Notes under the pieces: model-generated
Told to the model about the DNA's origin: nothing
Seen by the model: only the letters and a program-made list of their open reading frames with translations
Database searches by the model: none
Program-made: the position numbers and the translations under genes
In this document: piece by piece, positions 1 through 8,344 of the stretch
How the letters are laid out: the number at the start of each line of letters is the position of its first letter
Numbering within the stretch: the first letter of the stretch is position 1
NCBI GenBank assembly: GCA_020048595.1
Contig: JAIFMH010000186.1
Location: 1 to 23,336, forward strand
Length of the DNA: 23,336 bases
Origin: Bacteroidota bacterium
GTDB lineage: Bacteria > Bacteroidota > Bacteroidia > Bacteroidales > UBA4417
Reading direction: 5' to 3'

Positions 1-245
1 CCGATACAGGCATGGTTACCACCAACCATCACCAGGCTATAGAAAAATCGGCTCCGGGAATACGTATTACCGCCTGGAGTGCTGATAGTATTCCAGAAGC
101 CATTGAATGGGCAGATCCTGCAGGGAAAGCCTTTCTGATGGCAGTGCAGTGGCATCCCGAAAGAATGAATATTAACAGCCCGCTAAGTATGCCGTTGATG
201 AAATCCTTCCTTAAGGCAGCGACAGACTTTAAAAACACAAAATAA
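1..245 (+). CDS. Class-I glutamine amidotransferase, peptidase C26 type (C-terminal part only)
   Basis: This is the last 81 codons of a gene that begins before the window; the frame is read from base 3. Two family signatures are visible: a TTNHHQAI segment matching the NSxHHQAI motif of gamma-glutamyl-GABA hydrolases (PuuD-like), and QWHPE, which carries the catalytic His and Glu of the class-I glutamine amidotransferase triad. The catalytic Cys lies in the missing part. Members hydrolyse gamma-glutamyl amide bonds, often of gamma-glutamyl-polyamine derivatives, in the cytoplasm. The substrate cannot be told from this fragment. It ends in TAA, and no strong intrinsic terminator follows. Family assignment is fairly sure; exact substrate is not. 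Confidence 0.8.
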   Translation, partial: DTGMVTTNHHQAIEKSAPGIRITAWSADSIPEAIEWADPAGKAFLMAVQWHPERMNINSPLSMPLMKSFLKAATDFKNTK

Positions 246-820
246 CAATTCTGTCAGAAATCCCGGATCGATGACTTAAGTTCAAAGCAATAATTTACGG
301 TAAGTGTAAATTGGAGATTTGATGAAAATCCTATTTTTCTTACATTTTGAGAAAAATATAAACAGGAATGCAATAGGATCAAATATGAAAACTAAAGTTA
401 CAATAAAACTATATCTGATAAGGTCTGAGTAAACCTGAATTCTTTAATATGGGGATAATTGCAACTTTTTTTGAGCAAAAACCAATATATTTTACCTGCA
501 TCACTATTCGCTGAAACATTTCTTTCTTATATTTGTTCTTAGGAAAGTTCTTTTCACAAATCATTAATCTTTAAAAGCTTAAGATACTGTCTGCCAATGA
601 GATATAATTTATTCGGATTTAAAAAATAATCCGGATAAATTTTCAACAAAAACATAACCAGCCGCTACTTCTCTTGTATTGTCTTTTGAAGAAAAAATCA
701 CGAAAACATACCCTGTACCCGGATGATTTATTCACAAATGCAAAGCATGCTGTTTCAAAGTAATCAACCAACATAATAATACTTCAACCAATAATTATAA
801 ACCTTCAAAAATCATTATTT
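246..820. other. 575-bp AT-rich spacer upstream of the OmpA gene
   Basis: I find no convincing gene here. It holds a TATATTTG element (528-535), listed separately as a possible promoter. It also holds a weak hairpin at 611-636 (nine-pair arms with one T-G pair, eight-base loop) that has no following T-run. If the promoter is real, the ompA leader is about 280 nt. Confidence 0.5.
507..535 (+). promoter_or_regulatory. Possible Bacteroidota promoter for the OmpA gene
   Basis: TATATTTG at 528-535 is a perfect match to the Bacteroidota -7 consensus TAnnTTTG. The -33 region has only TTC at 507-509 rather than TTG, at an 18-base spacing. Transcription would start near 542. Half a promoter match in AT-rich DNA is weak evidence. 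Confidence 0.35.
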
Positions 821-2233
821 ATGAAAAAGTTAGTTACCGTTCTTTTAGTACTTGGGATGTGGTTTACATCATTTTCGCAAACTGCGGATAAACCATGGTC
901 GATTGGCGTTGGAGCCCATTGGGCTAGTTTTAGCGATATCAGCCTGCCGCTTCAGGATCAGTTCAAGAACATGGATTTCCAGGGCGGACTTATTGAAGCT
1001 TCGATCAGCCGTTATCTCACTCCATACTTCAATTTGCAATTTACAACCGGTGTTCTGGGTCTTGAAAGAGGCGAATATGAGAATTACACTATCACATCAA
1101 AAAATTACTGGTATTTTGATCTTGACGGACAGATCAAATTTCTCGGTGGAGTTATCAAAGAAAATGCAATTTTGACACCTTATGTATATTTCGGATTGGG
1201 TGATCAATGGCTAAATGAAGAAAATGATTTAAAAGCACAGGCTGGTTTAGGCTTAGATTTCAGAGTTGCAGAAAATCTTGCTATCTATGGTCGTGCTGAC
1301 TATGTTTTTACTACTGATAAAGAAGGCATCAGCTATGTACATCCTCATGTTGGCTTGAAATACAAATTCACAACCAAACACGACATTGATAAAGACGGTA
1401 TTGTTGACGAAGAAGACCGTTGCCCGGAAGTATTTGGGTTAGCATCATTAAAAGGTTGTCCTGACAAGGACGGCGACGGTATAGCCGATATCGATGACAA
1501 ATGTCCTGATGTAAAAGGGATTCCTGCATTACAGGGTTGTCCTGACCGTGATGGCGATGGCATAACAGATGCTGACGACCGTTGCCCGGATGCTGCAGGT
1601 TCAAAAACACTTAATGGCTGTCCGGATAAAGACAAAGACGGTATTGCCGATATGGATGATAACTGTCCTGATGTAGCTGGTCTTGCTAAATTTAAAGGTT
1701 GCCCTGATACAGATGGTGACGGAATAATGGATAAAGAAGATGCTTGTCCTACAGTTGCAGGTATCCCTGCATTAAAAGGTTGTCCAGATTTGGATGGAGA
1801 TGGTATTACCGACCTTGAAGACAACTGTCCTACAGTTGCAGGAACAATTGCCAACAAGGGATGTCCTGACATGACACCAGTTGAAAGAGAGCAGGTTATC
1901 AAAATCGGAAAAGCAATTTATTTCGCTACAGGCAAGGATATTATCAAAAAAGAATCCGAAGCTCCACTGAATGAACTAGCACTGATTTTAAGCAAGTACC
2001 CAAAAATGCAGATGCAAATAGAGGGTAACACCGATAATGTTGGAGATGATAACAGAAATCTCAAACTGAGTCAGGCAAGAGCTGAAGCTGCTAAAAAATA
2101 CCTCATCAGCAAAGGGATTTCGGAAGATCGCTTAACTGCTGTTGGATACGGAGAAACCAAACCGATTGCTGATAATAAAACAGCTGCTGGTAAAGCTCAA
2201 AACCGCCGTGTAGATTTGAAAGCAGAATATTGA
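821..2233 (+). CDS. OmpA-family outer-membrane protein with six thrombospondin type-3 repeats
   Basis: A 470-residue outer-membrane protein that should tie the outer membrane to peptidoglycan. A signal peptide (about residues 1-20, cleaved after SFSQ) is followed by a beta-barrel-like region to about residue 185. Residues 188-349 are six tandem 27-residue calcium-binding type-3 repeats, each with a DxDxDGI core, a paired Cys-Pro and a GCP ending. The C-terminal OmpA/MotB domain (about 360-470) contains IYFATGKD, a GNTDNVGDDNRN segment and an NRRVDLKAEY end, all typical of peptidoglycan binding. Proteins of this build are abundant porin-like (OprF-type) components in Bacteroidota. It is monocistronic: a long spacer precedes it and a strong terminator follows. 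The start gives a standard MKK signal peptide. Confidence 0.93.
   Translation: MKKLVTVLLVLGMWFTSFSQTADKPWSIGVGAHWASFSDISLPLQDQFKNMDFQGGLIEASISRYLTPYFNLQFTTGVLGLERGEYENYTITSKNYWYFDLDGQIKFLGGVIKENAILTPYVYFGLGDQWLNEENDLKAQAGLGLDFRVAENLAIYGRADYVFTTDKEGISYVHPHVGLKYKFTTKHDIDKDGIVDEEDRCPEVFGLASLKGCPDKDGDGIADIDDKCPDVKGIPALQGCPDRDGDGITDADDRCPDAAGSKTLNGCPDKDKDGIADMDDNCPDVAGLAKFKGCPDTDGDGIMDKEDACPTVAGIPALKGCPDLDGDGITDLEDNCPTVAGTIANKGCPDMTPVEREQVIKIGKAIYFATGKDIIKKESEAPLNELALILSKYPKMQMQIEGNTDNVGDDNRNLKLSQARAEAAKKYLISKGISEDRLTAVGYGETKPIADNKTAAGKAQNRRVDLKAEY
1382..1867 (+). repeat. Six tandem 81-bp in-frame repeats (thrombospondin type-3 units)
   Basis: Exactly 486 bp encode six 27-residue units of the OmpA protein. 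The protein pattern is strict (DxDxDGI, D-C-P, GCP), while the third codon positions vary. The copies are therefore old and held by selection, not a recent expansion. Unit four has DKDKDGI instead of DxDGDGI. Confidence 0.9.
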
Positions 2234-2270
2234 TACTAATTTTAAAGAGTAAAGATCATTAAAATCAAAA

Positions 2271-2300
2271 GGGAGGCATATTTTGCCTCCCTTTCTTTTT
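2271..2300 (+). terminator. Intrinsic terminator after the OmpA gene
   Basis: GGGAGGCA (2271-2278) pairs perfectly with TGCCTCCC (2284-2291) around a five-base loop. It is followed by TTTCTTTTT and preceded by four A bases, so it may also work from the other side. It lies 38 bases after the stop codon. Confidence 0.9.
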
Positions 2301-2466
2301 GCCAAATATTACCTTTGATAAAATCGATGAGCTATGTTTCAAAGTTTCAGGCAGATTTTGGAATACACTCAATAGTTGTAAGCAAAGCTCTAAAAACTTC
2401 AAATAGTTTTTCAGTGATGTTTGTGTTCTCCGGTTAAAGGCAGTTGCTCATCACATCTCAAAGACT

Positions 2467-2488
2467 ATTCAATTTCACAAGATTGAAT
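2467..2488 (-). terminator. Weak hairpin at the end of tex
   Basis: ATTCAAT (2467-2473) can pair with ATTGAAT (2482-2488) just after, and touching, the tex stop codon. The stem is all weak pairs and no clear U-run follows on the tex strand, so this is at best a weak terminator. Confidence 0.25.
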
Positions 2489-4623
2489 TATTGAATATTC
2501 TTCATTGATAGTTGTATGCGTCTGCGTTCTTTATCAACTTCCAGAACTTTCACTCTCACTTTTTGATTCAATTTCACAATCGTATTAGGATCTTTAACGT
2601 ATTTATCTGCTAACTGGCTAACATGTATCAGACCATCCTGGTGAACCCCTATATCAACAAAAGCTCCGAAATTGGTAATATTGGTAACCAATCCGTCAAG
2701 GATCATCCCGGGTTTGAGGTCGTCCATTGAATTCACATTTTTATCAAACTCAAACAATTCAAACTTCTGTCGCGGATCACGCCCAGGTTTCGAAAGTTCA
2801 GCCATAATATCCGTAAGCGTTGGCATTCCAACCTTATCGGTAACAAATTCCTCCAGTTTAATCTGCTTACGCAAGTCCTCATTAGTAATCAGATCAGCAA
2901 TTGAACAACCGGCTTTTTTTGCCATACGCATTACAATAGGATAACTTTCAGGATGCACCGCGCTGGCATCGAGTGGATTTTCCGCTTCCCTGATCCGTAA
3001 AAAACCAGCAGCCTGCTCAAAAACCTTTTCTCCCAGCCTGGGAACATTCTTCAACTGATCACGTGATTTAAACATACCGTTTTTATCCCGGTATTCAACA
3101 ATTTTAGCAGCAAGTACGGGACCAACACCTGAAACATAAGTCAATAACTGCTTACTCGCAGTATTCAACTCCACTCCTACTTTATTAACGCAACTCTCAA
3201 CAACGGATTCGAGGCTTTTTTGTAACATCGCCTGGTTTACATCATGCTGATATTGTCCGACACCTATGGACTTGGGATCTATTTTAACGAGTTCAGACAG
3301 TGGATCCATCAGGCGTCGGCCAATAGAAACAGAACCGCGCACAGTAACATCGTATTCAGGAAATTCCTCACGGGCAACGGCTGAGGCCGAATAAACCGAA
3401 GCACCGCTTTCGTTTACCATTAATGCAATGAGTTCAGTATCAAAAGGAATGCGACGGACAAGGTTTTCTGTTTCCCGGCCTGCCGTTCCATTACCAATGG
3501 CAATTGCTTCAACTTTATAGGCTTTAACCAGGTTCTGGATCTTTGCAACAGACTGTTTTACTTCACTTTGCGGTGGATGTGGATAAATGGTTTCGTTATG
3601 TAACAAGCGGCCCTGACGATCGAGGACAACCAGTTTGCATCCGCTCCGGAATCCGGGATCGATGGCAAGGACAGTTTTTTGTCCTAATGGCGGCAACATA
3701 AGCAGCTGCCTTAAATTTTCGGCAAAAACTCTGATAGCTTCCAGGTCAGCCTTTTCTTTTACCATTTGTCGAAATTCCGTTTCGATGGAAGGCTGCAGAA
3801 GCCTTTTATATGCATCCTTTACCGCTTCTTCAACCTGGTGTGAAGAATCATTAGATGACTTTACAAATATCTTGTTTAGAGCCTCCCTGGCCAGTTCAGC
3901 ATCAGGTTCAATGTTCACCTTCAGAAAGCCTTCATTTTCGCCACGAAACATAGCCAGTAACCGGTGCGAAGGCGCTTTCATCAGTGGTTCGGCCCAATCG
4001 TAATATGCTTCGTATTTAATTCCTTCAAGTTCCTTCCCACGAACAGGTTTCGATAAAATTTCACCCGATCGTTCAAAATGGTTCCTGATACGCTGACGGC
4101 TCTGTAGGTTTTCATTAACCCATTCAGCAATAATATCGCGGGCACCGGCTAAAGCTTCTTCTTCTGATTTTACGTCTTTTTCTGTATTGATATAAGCCGT
4201 TGCTCTTCGGTATGGATCAGGATCCTGCTGCGACAGGATAATTTTTGCCAATGGCTCTAATCCTTTTTCGCGGGCTATGGAGGCACGGGTGCGGCGTTTG
4301 GGTTTATATGGAAGGTACAAATCTTCCAGTTCGCTCATTGTTGAAGCGCCAAGGAATAGTTTTTCAAGTTCAGGAGTGAGTTTTTCCTGTTCTGTAACAG
4401 ATGCCAGTATGGCTTCGCGGCGTTTTTCGAGTTCAATTATTTTCTCGTACCGTTCGCGGATGGCAGCAATCTGAACCTCATCAAGACTGCCGGTCATTTC
4501 CTTGCGATACCTTGCTATAAAAGGAACGGTTGCTCCTTCCTGAAGCAAATTTATTGTATTAAGTACCTGGAAATCACGAACACCAAGTTCGTTGGCTATT
4601 TGCAGTACATATTTCTTTTCCAT
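2488..4623 (-). CDS. tex: Tex-family RNA-binding transcription accessory protein
   Basis: A 711-residue cytoplasmic protein of the Tex/YhgF family, which binds nucleic acid and is linked to transcription and RNA metabolism. The domain order is complete: Tex N-terminal helical region (1-200), central region, YqgF/RNase-H-like domain from about 317 (TVLAIDPGFRSG), helix-hairpin-helix domains at about 490-550 (TYVSGVGPVLAAKIVEY), and a C-terminal S1 RNA-binding domain at 636-708 (GLVTNITNFGAFVDIG). The length is close to the family norm (Escherichia coli Tex is slightly longer). It is the last gene of a leftward run, 106 bases after the LutA-like gene. No clear promoter was found in that gap, so co-transcription is possible. 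Confidence 0.96.
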   Translation of the reverse strand: MEKKYVLQIANELGVRDFQVLNTINLLQEGATVPFIARYRKEMTGSLDEVQIAAIRERYEKIIELEKRREAILASVTEQEKLTPELEKLFLGASTMSELEDLYLPYKPKRRTRASIAREKGLEPLAKIILSQQDPDPYRRATAYINTEKDVKSEEEALAGARDIIAEWVNENLQSRQRIRNHFERSGEILSKPVRGKELEGIKYEAYYDWAEPLMKAPSHRLLAMFRGENEGFLKVNIEPDAELAREALNKIFVKSSNDSSHQVEEAVKDAYKRLLQPSIETEFRQMVKEKADLEAIRVFAENLRQLLMLPPLGQKTVLAIDPGFRSGCKLVVLDRQGRLLHNETIYPHPPQSEVKQSVAKIQNLVKAYKVEAIAIGNGTAGRETENLVRRIPFDTELIALMVNESGASVYSASAVAREEFPEYDVTVRGSVSIGRRLMDPLSELVKIDPKSIGVGQYQHDVNQAMLQKSLESVVESCVNKVGVELNTASKQLLTYVSGVGPVLAAKIVEYRDKNGMFKSRDQLKNVPRLGEKVFEQAAGFLRIREAENPLDASAVHPESYPIVMRMAKKAGCSIADLITNEDLRKQIKLEEFVTDKVGMPTLTDIMAELSKPGRDPRQKFELFEFDKNVNSMDDLKPGMILDGLVTNITNFGAFVDIGVHQDGLIHVSQLADKYVKDPNTIVKLNQKVRVKVLEVDKERRRIQLSMKNIQ

Positions 4624-4729
4624 TGTAAGGATTGGAATTTTGTGAAAACACAGACAGATTGGATGCGTATTTCTCCGAAGTTATTTCTGATTCAGTTGAT
4701 AAATAACCAAATAATCCAGAATTAAAAGA

Positions 4730-5449
4730 CTACCAGCCCTGAGCCAATAAATCAATAACATGCATGGTTTTAATCGGGAGATTATTCTTGTCGATATATC
4801 CCTGCTGGTGCATAAGACATGATGAATCGGTACTCACAATATATTCCGCACCGGTTTCGATAGCATGCATAACTTTTTGCTCAGCCATAGCCGTTGAAAT
4901 GGGTTCGTGCTTTACAGCAAATGTGCCACCAAAGCCACAACAGGTATTGGTTTCCTTCATTTCCCTGATTTCAAGTCCTTTAACCTGCTTTAACAATTCG
5001 CGGGGTTGAGTTGTAAGACCGTATTCGCGTAAGGCAGCACACGAATCGTGGTATGTGATAACATGTTCGAATGTTGCGCCGACATCTGTAATTTTCAATA
5101 CATTAACCAGGAAATCGGTAAACTCGTAAAAGTTCTTTTTTAACTGGTGGTACTCAATATGCAAAGCAGAATTATAGAACATCTCATCATAATAATTCCT
5201 TACAAATCCGGCACATGAAGCCGAAGGTCCGACAATGTAACGGTTATTGGGAAAATCGCGGATAAATTTTTCTCCAATGGTTTTGGCTTCTTCCCAAAAT
5301 CCACTGTTGTATGCCATCTGGCCGCAACACGTTTGCTGATTATTATAATTCACTTCCACTCCAAGTTTTTCGAGAATTTTAACCATATTAAAACCTGTTT
5401 CAGGATAAATCTGGTCGATAAAGCAAGGAATAAATATGTCTACCGTCAT
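4730..5449 (-). CDS. lutA: LutA/YkgE-type (Fe-S)-binding protein with two CCG domains
   Basis: A 239-residue cytoplasmic protein with two cysteine-rich CCG domains. The first uses Cys9, Cys41-Cys42-Gly and Cys79. The second uses Cys137, Cys170-Cys171-Gly and Cys211. This layout matches LutA, a subunit of the LutABC L-lactate dehydrogenase complex, and the CCG subunits of heterodisulfide reductase and glycolate oxidase, where CCG motifs bind iron-sulfur clusters. All key cysteines are present. The usual partners LutB and LutC are not next to it: upstream is a repeat-rich spacer then aroA, and downstream is tex. The family assignment is firm, but a role in lactate use is not shown here; it may serve another electron-transfer complex. 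Confidence 0.88.
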   Translation of the reverse strand: MTVDIFIPCFIDQIYPETGFNMVKILEKLGVEVNYNNQQTCCGQMAYNSGFWEEAKTIGEKFIRDFPNNRYIVGPSASCAGFVRNYYDEMFYNSALHIEYHQLKKNFYEFTDFLVNVLKITDVGATFEHVITYHDSCAALREYGLTTQPRELLKQVKGLEIREMKETNTCCGFGGTFAVKHEPISTAMAEQKVMHAIETGAEYIVSTDSSCLMHQQGYIDKNNLPIKTMHVIDLLAQGW

Positions 5450-5510
5450 TAATAGGAATGTTTTAGTGTTTCAAAAGCAAAAATATCAAAAATAAGCCGT
5501 TTTACCCTTA

Positions 5511-5518
5511 CAAAGTTA
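5511..5518 (-). promoter_or_regulatory. Possible -7 box upstream of the LutA-like gene
   Basis: Read on the minus strand this is TAACTTTG, a perfect TAnnTTTG match. Two more matches (both TATTTTTG) lie closer to the gene, at 5478-5485 and 5487-5494; the latter has a TTG 16 bases upstream. Three matches in 40 bases suggest a promoter here but do not say which is used. Confidence 0.35.
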
Positions 5519-5542
5519 TTAACCGGGTGTTGAAAGGATATG

Positions 5543-5570
5543 GAATGTTGAATGTTGGATGTTGAATGCA
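5543..5570 (+). repeat. Four tandem 7-bp units (GAATGTT-type)
   Basis: The units are GAATGTT, GAATGTT, GGATGTT and GAATGCA, head to tail with no gaps. Such short tandem heptamers are a typical form of replication-slippage repeat. Confidence 0.8.
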
Positions 5571-5584
5571 GGGTGTTAAACCAC

Positions 5585-5801
5585 CTATTTTCTATTTTCT
5601 ATTTTCTAAATCCCTATTCCCAACTTTCTTCTTTCGGCCCAAACGTTGTCAGATCTTTCAAACGCTGTCAGGTTTCCATTTCCCCATTTTTCTATTTTCC
5701 CATTTTCTATTTTCCCATTTTCTATTTTCCCATTTCCCCATTTCCCCATTTTCTATTTTCCCATTTTCTATTTTTCTATTTTCCCATTTTTCCATTTCCC
5801 C
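5585..5801 (+). repeat. Mosaic pyrimidine-rich tandem repeats, 7-bp and 15-bp units
   Basis: CTATTTT occurs three times in tandem at 5585-5605. CATTTTCTATTTTCC (15 bp) occurs exactly at 5701-5715, 5716-5730 and 5747-5761, with degenerate copies (CCCATTT-type) between and after. The 15-bp unit is one 7-bp CTATTTT plus one 8-bp CCCATTTT. The tract ends at the base before the aroA stop codon (5802-5804). AAACGTTGTCAG (5641-5652) and AAACGCTGTCAG (5660-5671) form another near-direct repeat inside it. On the aroA transcript the tract reads as a G/A-rich 3-prime region. Confidence 0.85.
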
Positions 5802-7064
5802 TTATTCCAAAACAAAACCAGCCTCAGCCATATCAGACCAGAATCCGGGATATGATTTTTTAACCACCTCCGGTTCTTCAATACAAATATCATCGCGTAA
5901 TATTGCAAGTGTTGCGAATGACATGGCCATGCGGTGATCGTCATAGCATTTTACTACTACCGGTGTATGATCATGTTTATTTGTAAACAGGATGCCGCTC
6001 AAAAATATTTCATCGTCCACCACATCCACTCCATAACCAAGTTTTGTCAACTCATTTCTCAAGGCTTCAATACGATCTGTTTCTTTTACCCGTAAGGTTT
6101 TGAGCCCGGTAAAATGTCCTTTAATTCCCATTGCCGCACACGTAACAATTACAGCCTGGGCAAGGTCGGGACAATCAGTAAAATCGAAATTAAACTCGCG
6201 AACAGCAGGTTGTCCTGATTTGGTTAACAGTAATCCATCCTCAGTAAAAGCAGAATTTATACCGAGGTTTGCATAAATCACCGGTAAAACTGAATCGCCC
6301 TGGACACTTTCGTTGTGCAACTCTTTTAATACAATATGTGCATCGGGTGTAAAAACGGCAACCTGGTACCAGAAAGCAGCAGCACTCCAATCAGGTTCCA
6401 GTATGGAAGCAAAATCAAACCCTTTATAATTCCGTTCTTTAATGATCAATTTATTTCCGGCAAAACTTACATCAGCTCCTGCTTTTTGCATAAGCGCCTG
6501 TGTCATACGTATGTAGGAAGCAGAAATGATATCTCCCTGCAATTCAATTACAATTCCACCTTTTAAATTAGGCCCGAGCATCATCAATGCACTGATAAAC
6601 TGGCTGCTGATGCCGGCGTTAAGTTGTACAACTCCACCTTTCAGATCCGGATTTCCATTTATATAAACAGGTGGATAACCGGAAACATTTTTAAAAGTGA
6701 GATCAGCACCCATACTTTGTAATGCCTCAGTAAGCGCTTTAACAGGTCGTTGCTGCATTCTTTCAGTACCCGTAATAAACCACTTTCCAGGAGTAACAGC
6801 AAGTAATCCAGTCAGAAAACGCATAACAGTTCCTGCATTTCCGACATTAATTTCCGTTACAGTTTCAGTATTAATGCTCTTAATGGCTATTTCTTCTATC
6901 AACTGCTGCATCACAACAGTATCAGATGAATCGGAGATCATTCCACTGACTGGCGAACCACCCGATAGCCGATTGATAACCAATAACCTGTTAATGATAC
7001 TCTTACTTAACGGTAAGGCAATTTCGCATTTAACGAAATTCTGATGATTTGTAATACAACGCAT
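5802..7064 (-). CDS. aroA: 3-phosphoshikimate 1-carboxyvinyltransferase (EPSP synthase)
   Basis: A 420-residue enzyme of the shikimate pathway that transfers the enolpyruvyl group of PEP to shikimate 3-phosphate. Motifs in order: LPLSKSIINR near residues 17-26, GNAGTVMR (75-82), QRPVKAL, GISSQF, the catalytic Asp in FTDCPD (about 297), KETDRIEAL with the catalytic Glu (about 328), and DDHRMAM (375-381). The open frame extends twelve codons further to a TTG at 7100. I chose the ATG at 7062-7064 because it is the first ATG, it fits family length, and a perfect -7 box lies inside the extension. It follows aroB on the same strand after a 203-bp gap, so the two share a pathway and maybe a transcript, with an extra promoter for aroA. 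The intact motifs suggest an active enzyme. Confidence 0.95.
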   Translation of the reverse strand: MRCITNHQNFVKCEIALPLSKSIINRLLVINRLSGGSPVSGMISDSSDTVVMQQLIEEIAIKSINTETVTEINVGNAGTVMRFLTGLLAVTPGKWFITGTERMQQRPVKALTEALQSMGADLTFKNVSGYPPVYINGNPDLKGGVVQLNAGISSQFISALMMLGPNLKGGIVIELQGDIISASYIRMTQALMQKAGADVSFAGNKLIIKERNYKGFDFASILEPDWSAAAFWYQVAVFTPDAHIVLKELHNESVQGDSVLPVIYANLGINSAFTEDGLLLTKSGQPAVREFNFDFTDCPDLAQAVIVTCAAMGIKGHFTGLKTLRVKETDRIEALRNELTKLGYGVDVVDDEIFLSGILFTNKHDHTPVVVKCYDDHRMAMSFATLAILRDDICIEEPEVVKKSYPGFWSDMAEAGFVLE

Positions 7065-7088
7065 TCCGCGAGATTTAGTCCGAAAATG

Positions 7089-7118
7089 CAAATTTAACAA
7101 TAATAGGGAATTGAAAAA
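7089..7118 (-). promoter_or_regulatory. Probable promoter of aroA
   Basis: On the minus strand TAAATTTG (7096 down to 7089) matches TAnnTTTG exactly. The -33 position, 19 bases further, reads TTT rather than TTG. The start of transcription would be near 7082, giving an 18-nt leader before the ATG at 7064. This placement rules out the TTG at 7100 as the start for this transcript. Confidence 0.5.
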
Positions 7119-7267
7119 CGTACAGCATGATCAGGTAGTTTTGGGAATTTGCCAGGTTTGGCATCACCGCCAAATTTCTGCCTTATTGGAAAATGGGATT
7201 ATGCCTTTCAGATAAACACTGAAGGTATTGGAAATGATGCAAATAACTAATTTTGGAATCTGTGTTC

Positions 7268-8344
7268 TTACACAAAAAAGCCAACTTCAAGGTTAATATA
7301 AAAATGAAGGCTTTCGAGAATGAGTTTCTCTCCCGGATACTGGTCATAAACAGGATCGCCAATTTTACGGATAAGCGAAAAATTTAATTTCGACGTGCTG
7401 GCATTTTTTTTATCATGGCACATCAAAGCAAGGAGTTCGTTTCCAGGTCTTGAATTGAAGCGGTAATGCGGGAAATGCCAGCTTACAAGGTTTGCCAGCC
7501 GTTTCAAATCATTTTTATCCATGCCAAACATCCGCATTGAGATGAAGCTTTCACAAATAAGGCCGATAGCAATAGCTTCGCCATGCAGCAGCGGATCAGT
7601 ATCATACTTTTGCGAATACGACTCGATGGCATGACCGATGGTATGTCCGAAATTAAGTGCTTTCCGAATTCCTGTTTCAGTGAAGTCAGAATTCACTATT
7701 TCCATTTTTACGGCAGCTGATTCCAGGATATTAACTTCGTTGCAGACTTTTTCGTGCGAATTCAAAACGATGAACTTATCAAAGAGATTTTCACTGTGGA
7801 TCATTGCATGTTTCAACATTTCGGCATACCCCGACAATTTTTGTCTATCAGGCAGTGTTTTTAGAAATTCATCAAAAATAAATACTGCTTTAGGCAGCGA
7901 AAAAACACCGATCTGATTTTTAATGGAATTCAGATTTACGCCTGTTTTACCACCCAGAGCTGCATCAACCATTGCCAGTAAAGTGGTCGGAATATGAATA
8001 AAATTTATCCCTCTCTTAAATGTAGCTGCAGCAAAGCCACCAATATCGGTTATTAAACCTCCGCCCAAACAGATCATCAGCGAATTGCGGACAGCATTAC
8101 CAACAACCAATTGCTGCCATACTTTTTCTACGCTTGCAATGGTTTTATTAGATTCAGTGCTCTGAATTTCAATAATCATTGCATTTTCCAGTCCATTGCA
8201 CTTTTCTTTCAATACCGGCAAACAGAGACCAACAGTATTTTCGTCGACCAGTATGTAAATTCCCGACTGGCTATATTCAAGAATAACTTCCTGCAACCGC
8301 GACCAACCTACGACTCCTGAATATATTGAATTAGAGATGTTCAT
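7268..8344 (-). CDS. aroB: 3-dehydroquinate synthase
   Basis: A 358-residue NAD- and metal-dependent cytoplasmic enzyme that turns DAHP into 3-dehydroquinate, the second step of the shikimate pathway. The nucleotide-binding segment GGGLITDIGGF is at 94-104, followed by IPTTLLAMVDAALGGKTGVN (118-137). The metal ligands expected in the family are present: Glu175 in GYAEMLKHA, His234 in FGHTIGHA and His254 in LHGEA. Length is normal. It is the first gene of a leftward run and is divergent from proline dehydrogenase. A -7 box at 8602-8609 could drive it with a leader of about 250 nt; a poorer one (TACCTTTA) at 8350-8357 is too close to the start codon for a normal leader. Confidence 0.95.
   Translation of the reverse strand: MNISNSIYSGVVGWSRLQEVILEYSQSGIYILVDENTVGLCLPVLKEKCNGLENAMIIEIQSTESNKTIASVEKVWQQLVVGNAVRNSLMICLGGGLITDIGGFAAATFKRGINFIHIPTTLLAMVDAALGGKTGVNLNSIKNQIGVFSLPKAVFIFDEFLKTLPDRQKLSGYAEMLKHAMIHSENLFDKFIVLNSHEKVCNEVNILESAAVKMEIVNSDFTETGIRKALNFGHTIGHAIESYSQKYDTDPLLHGEAIAIGLICESFISMRMFGMDKNDLKRLANLVSWHFPHYRFNSRPGNELLALMCHDKKNASTSKLNFSLIRKIGDPVYDQYPGEKLILESLHFYINLEVGFFV

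Larger units (their letters stand above)
5450..5801. other. 352-bp repeat-rich spacer between aroA and the LutA-like gene
   Basis: It holds the possible lutA promoter boxes, a tandem heptamer tract, a pair of 12-bp near-repeats and a pyrimidine-rich tandem tract. I see no believable gene. The open frames through it exist because the repeat lacks stop codons in these frames, and they encode only Phe/Pro/Ile strings. Confidence 0.75.

Noticed and set aside
611..636. Hairpin considered as a terminator or riboswitch
   Set aside because: The stem has nine weak pairs, no T-run follows, and no riboswitch core sequence is recognised.
1345..1902. 185-codon leftward open frame with internal repeats
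   Set aside because: It is the antisense shadow of the type-3 repeats of the OmpA gene; its periodicity is inherited from the 81-bp coding repeat.
5701..5761. Short regularly repeated units considered as a CRISPR array
   Set aside because: Units are 15 bp, directly adjacent and low in complexity, with no unique spacers and no cas genes nearby.
5552..5937. Three overlapping rightward open frames of 69-123 codons
   Set aside because: They come from the pyrimidine-rich tandem tract, whose 15-bp unit keeps a frame open, and encode only Phe/Pro/Ile strings. They also overlap the 3-prime end of aroA.
7150..7163. Five-pair hairpin TGCCA/TGGCA in the aroB-aroA gap
   Set aside because: It is too short and has no T-run on the transcribed strand to be a terminator.
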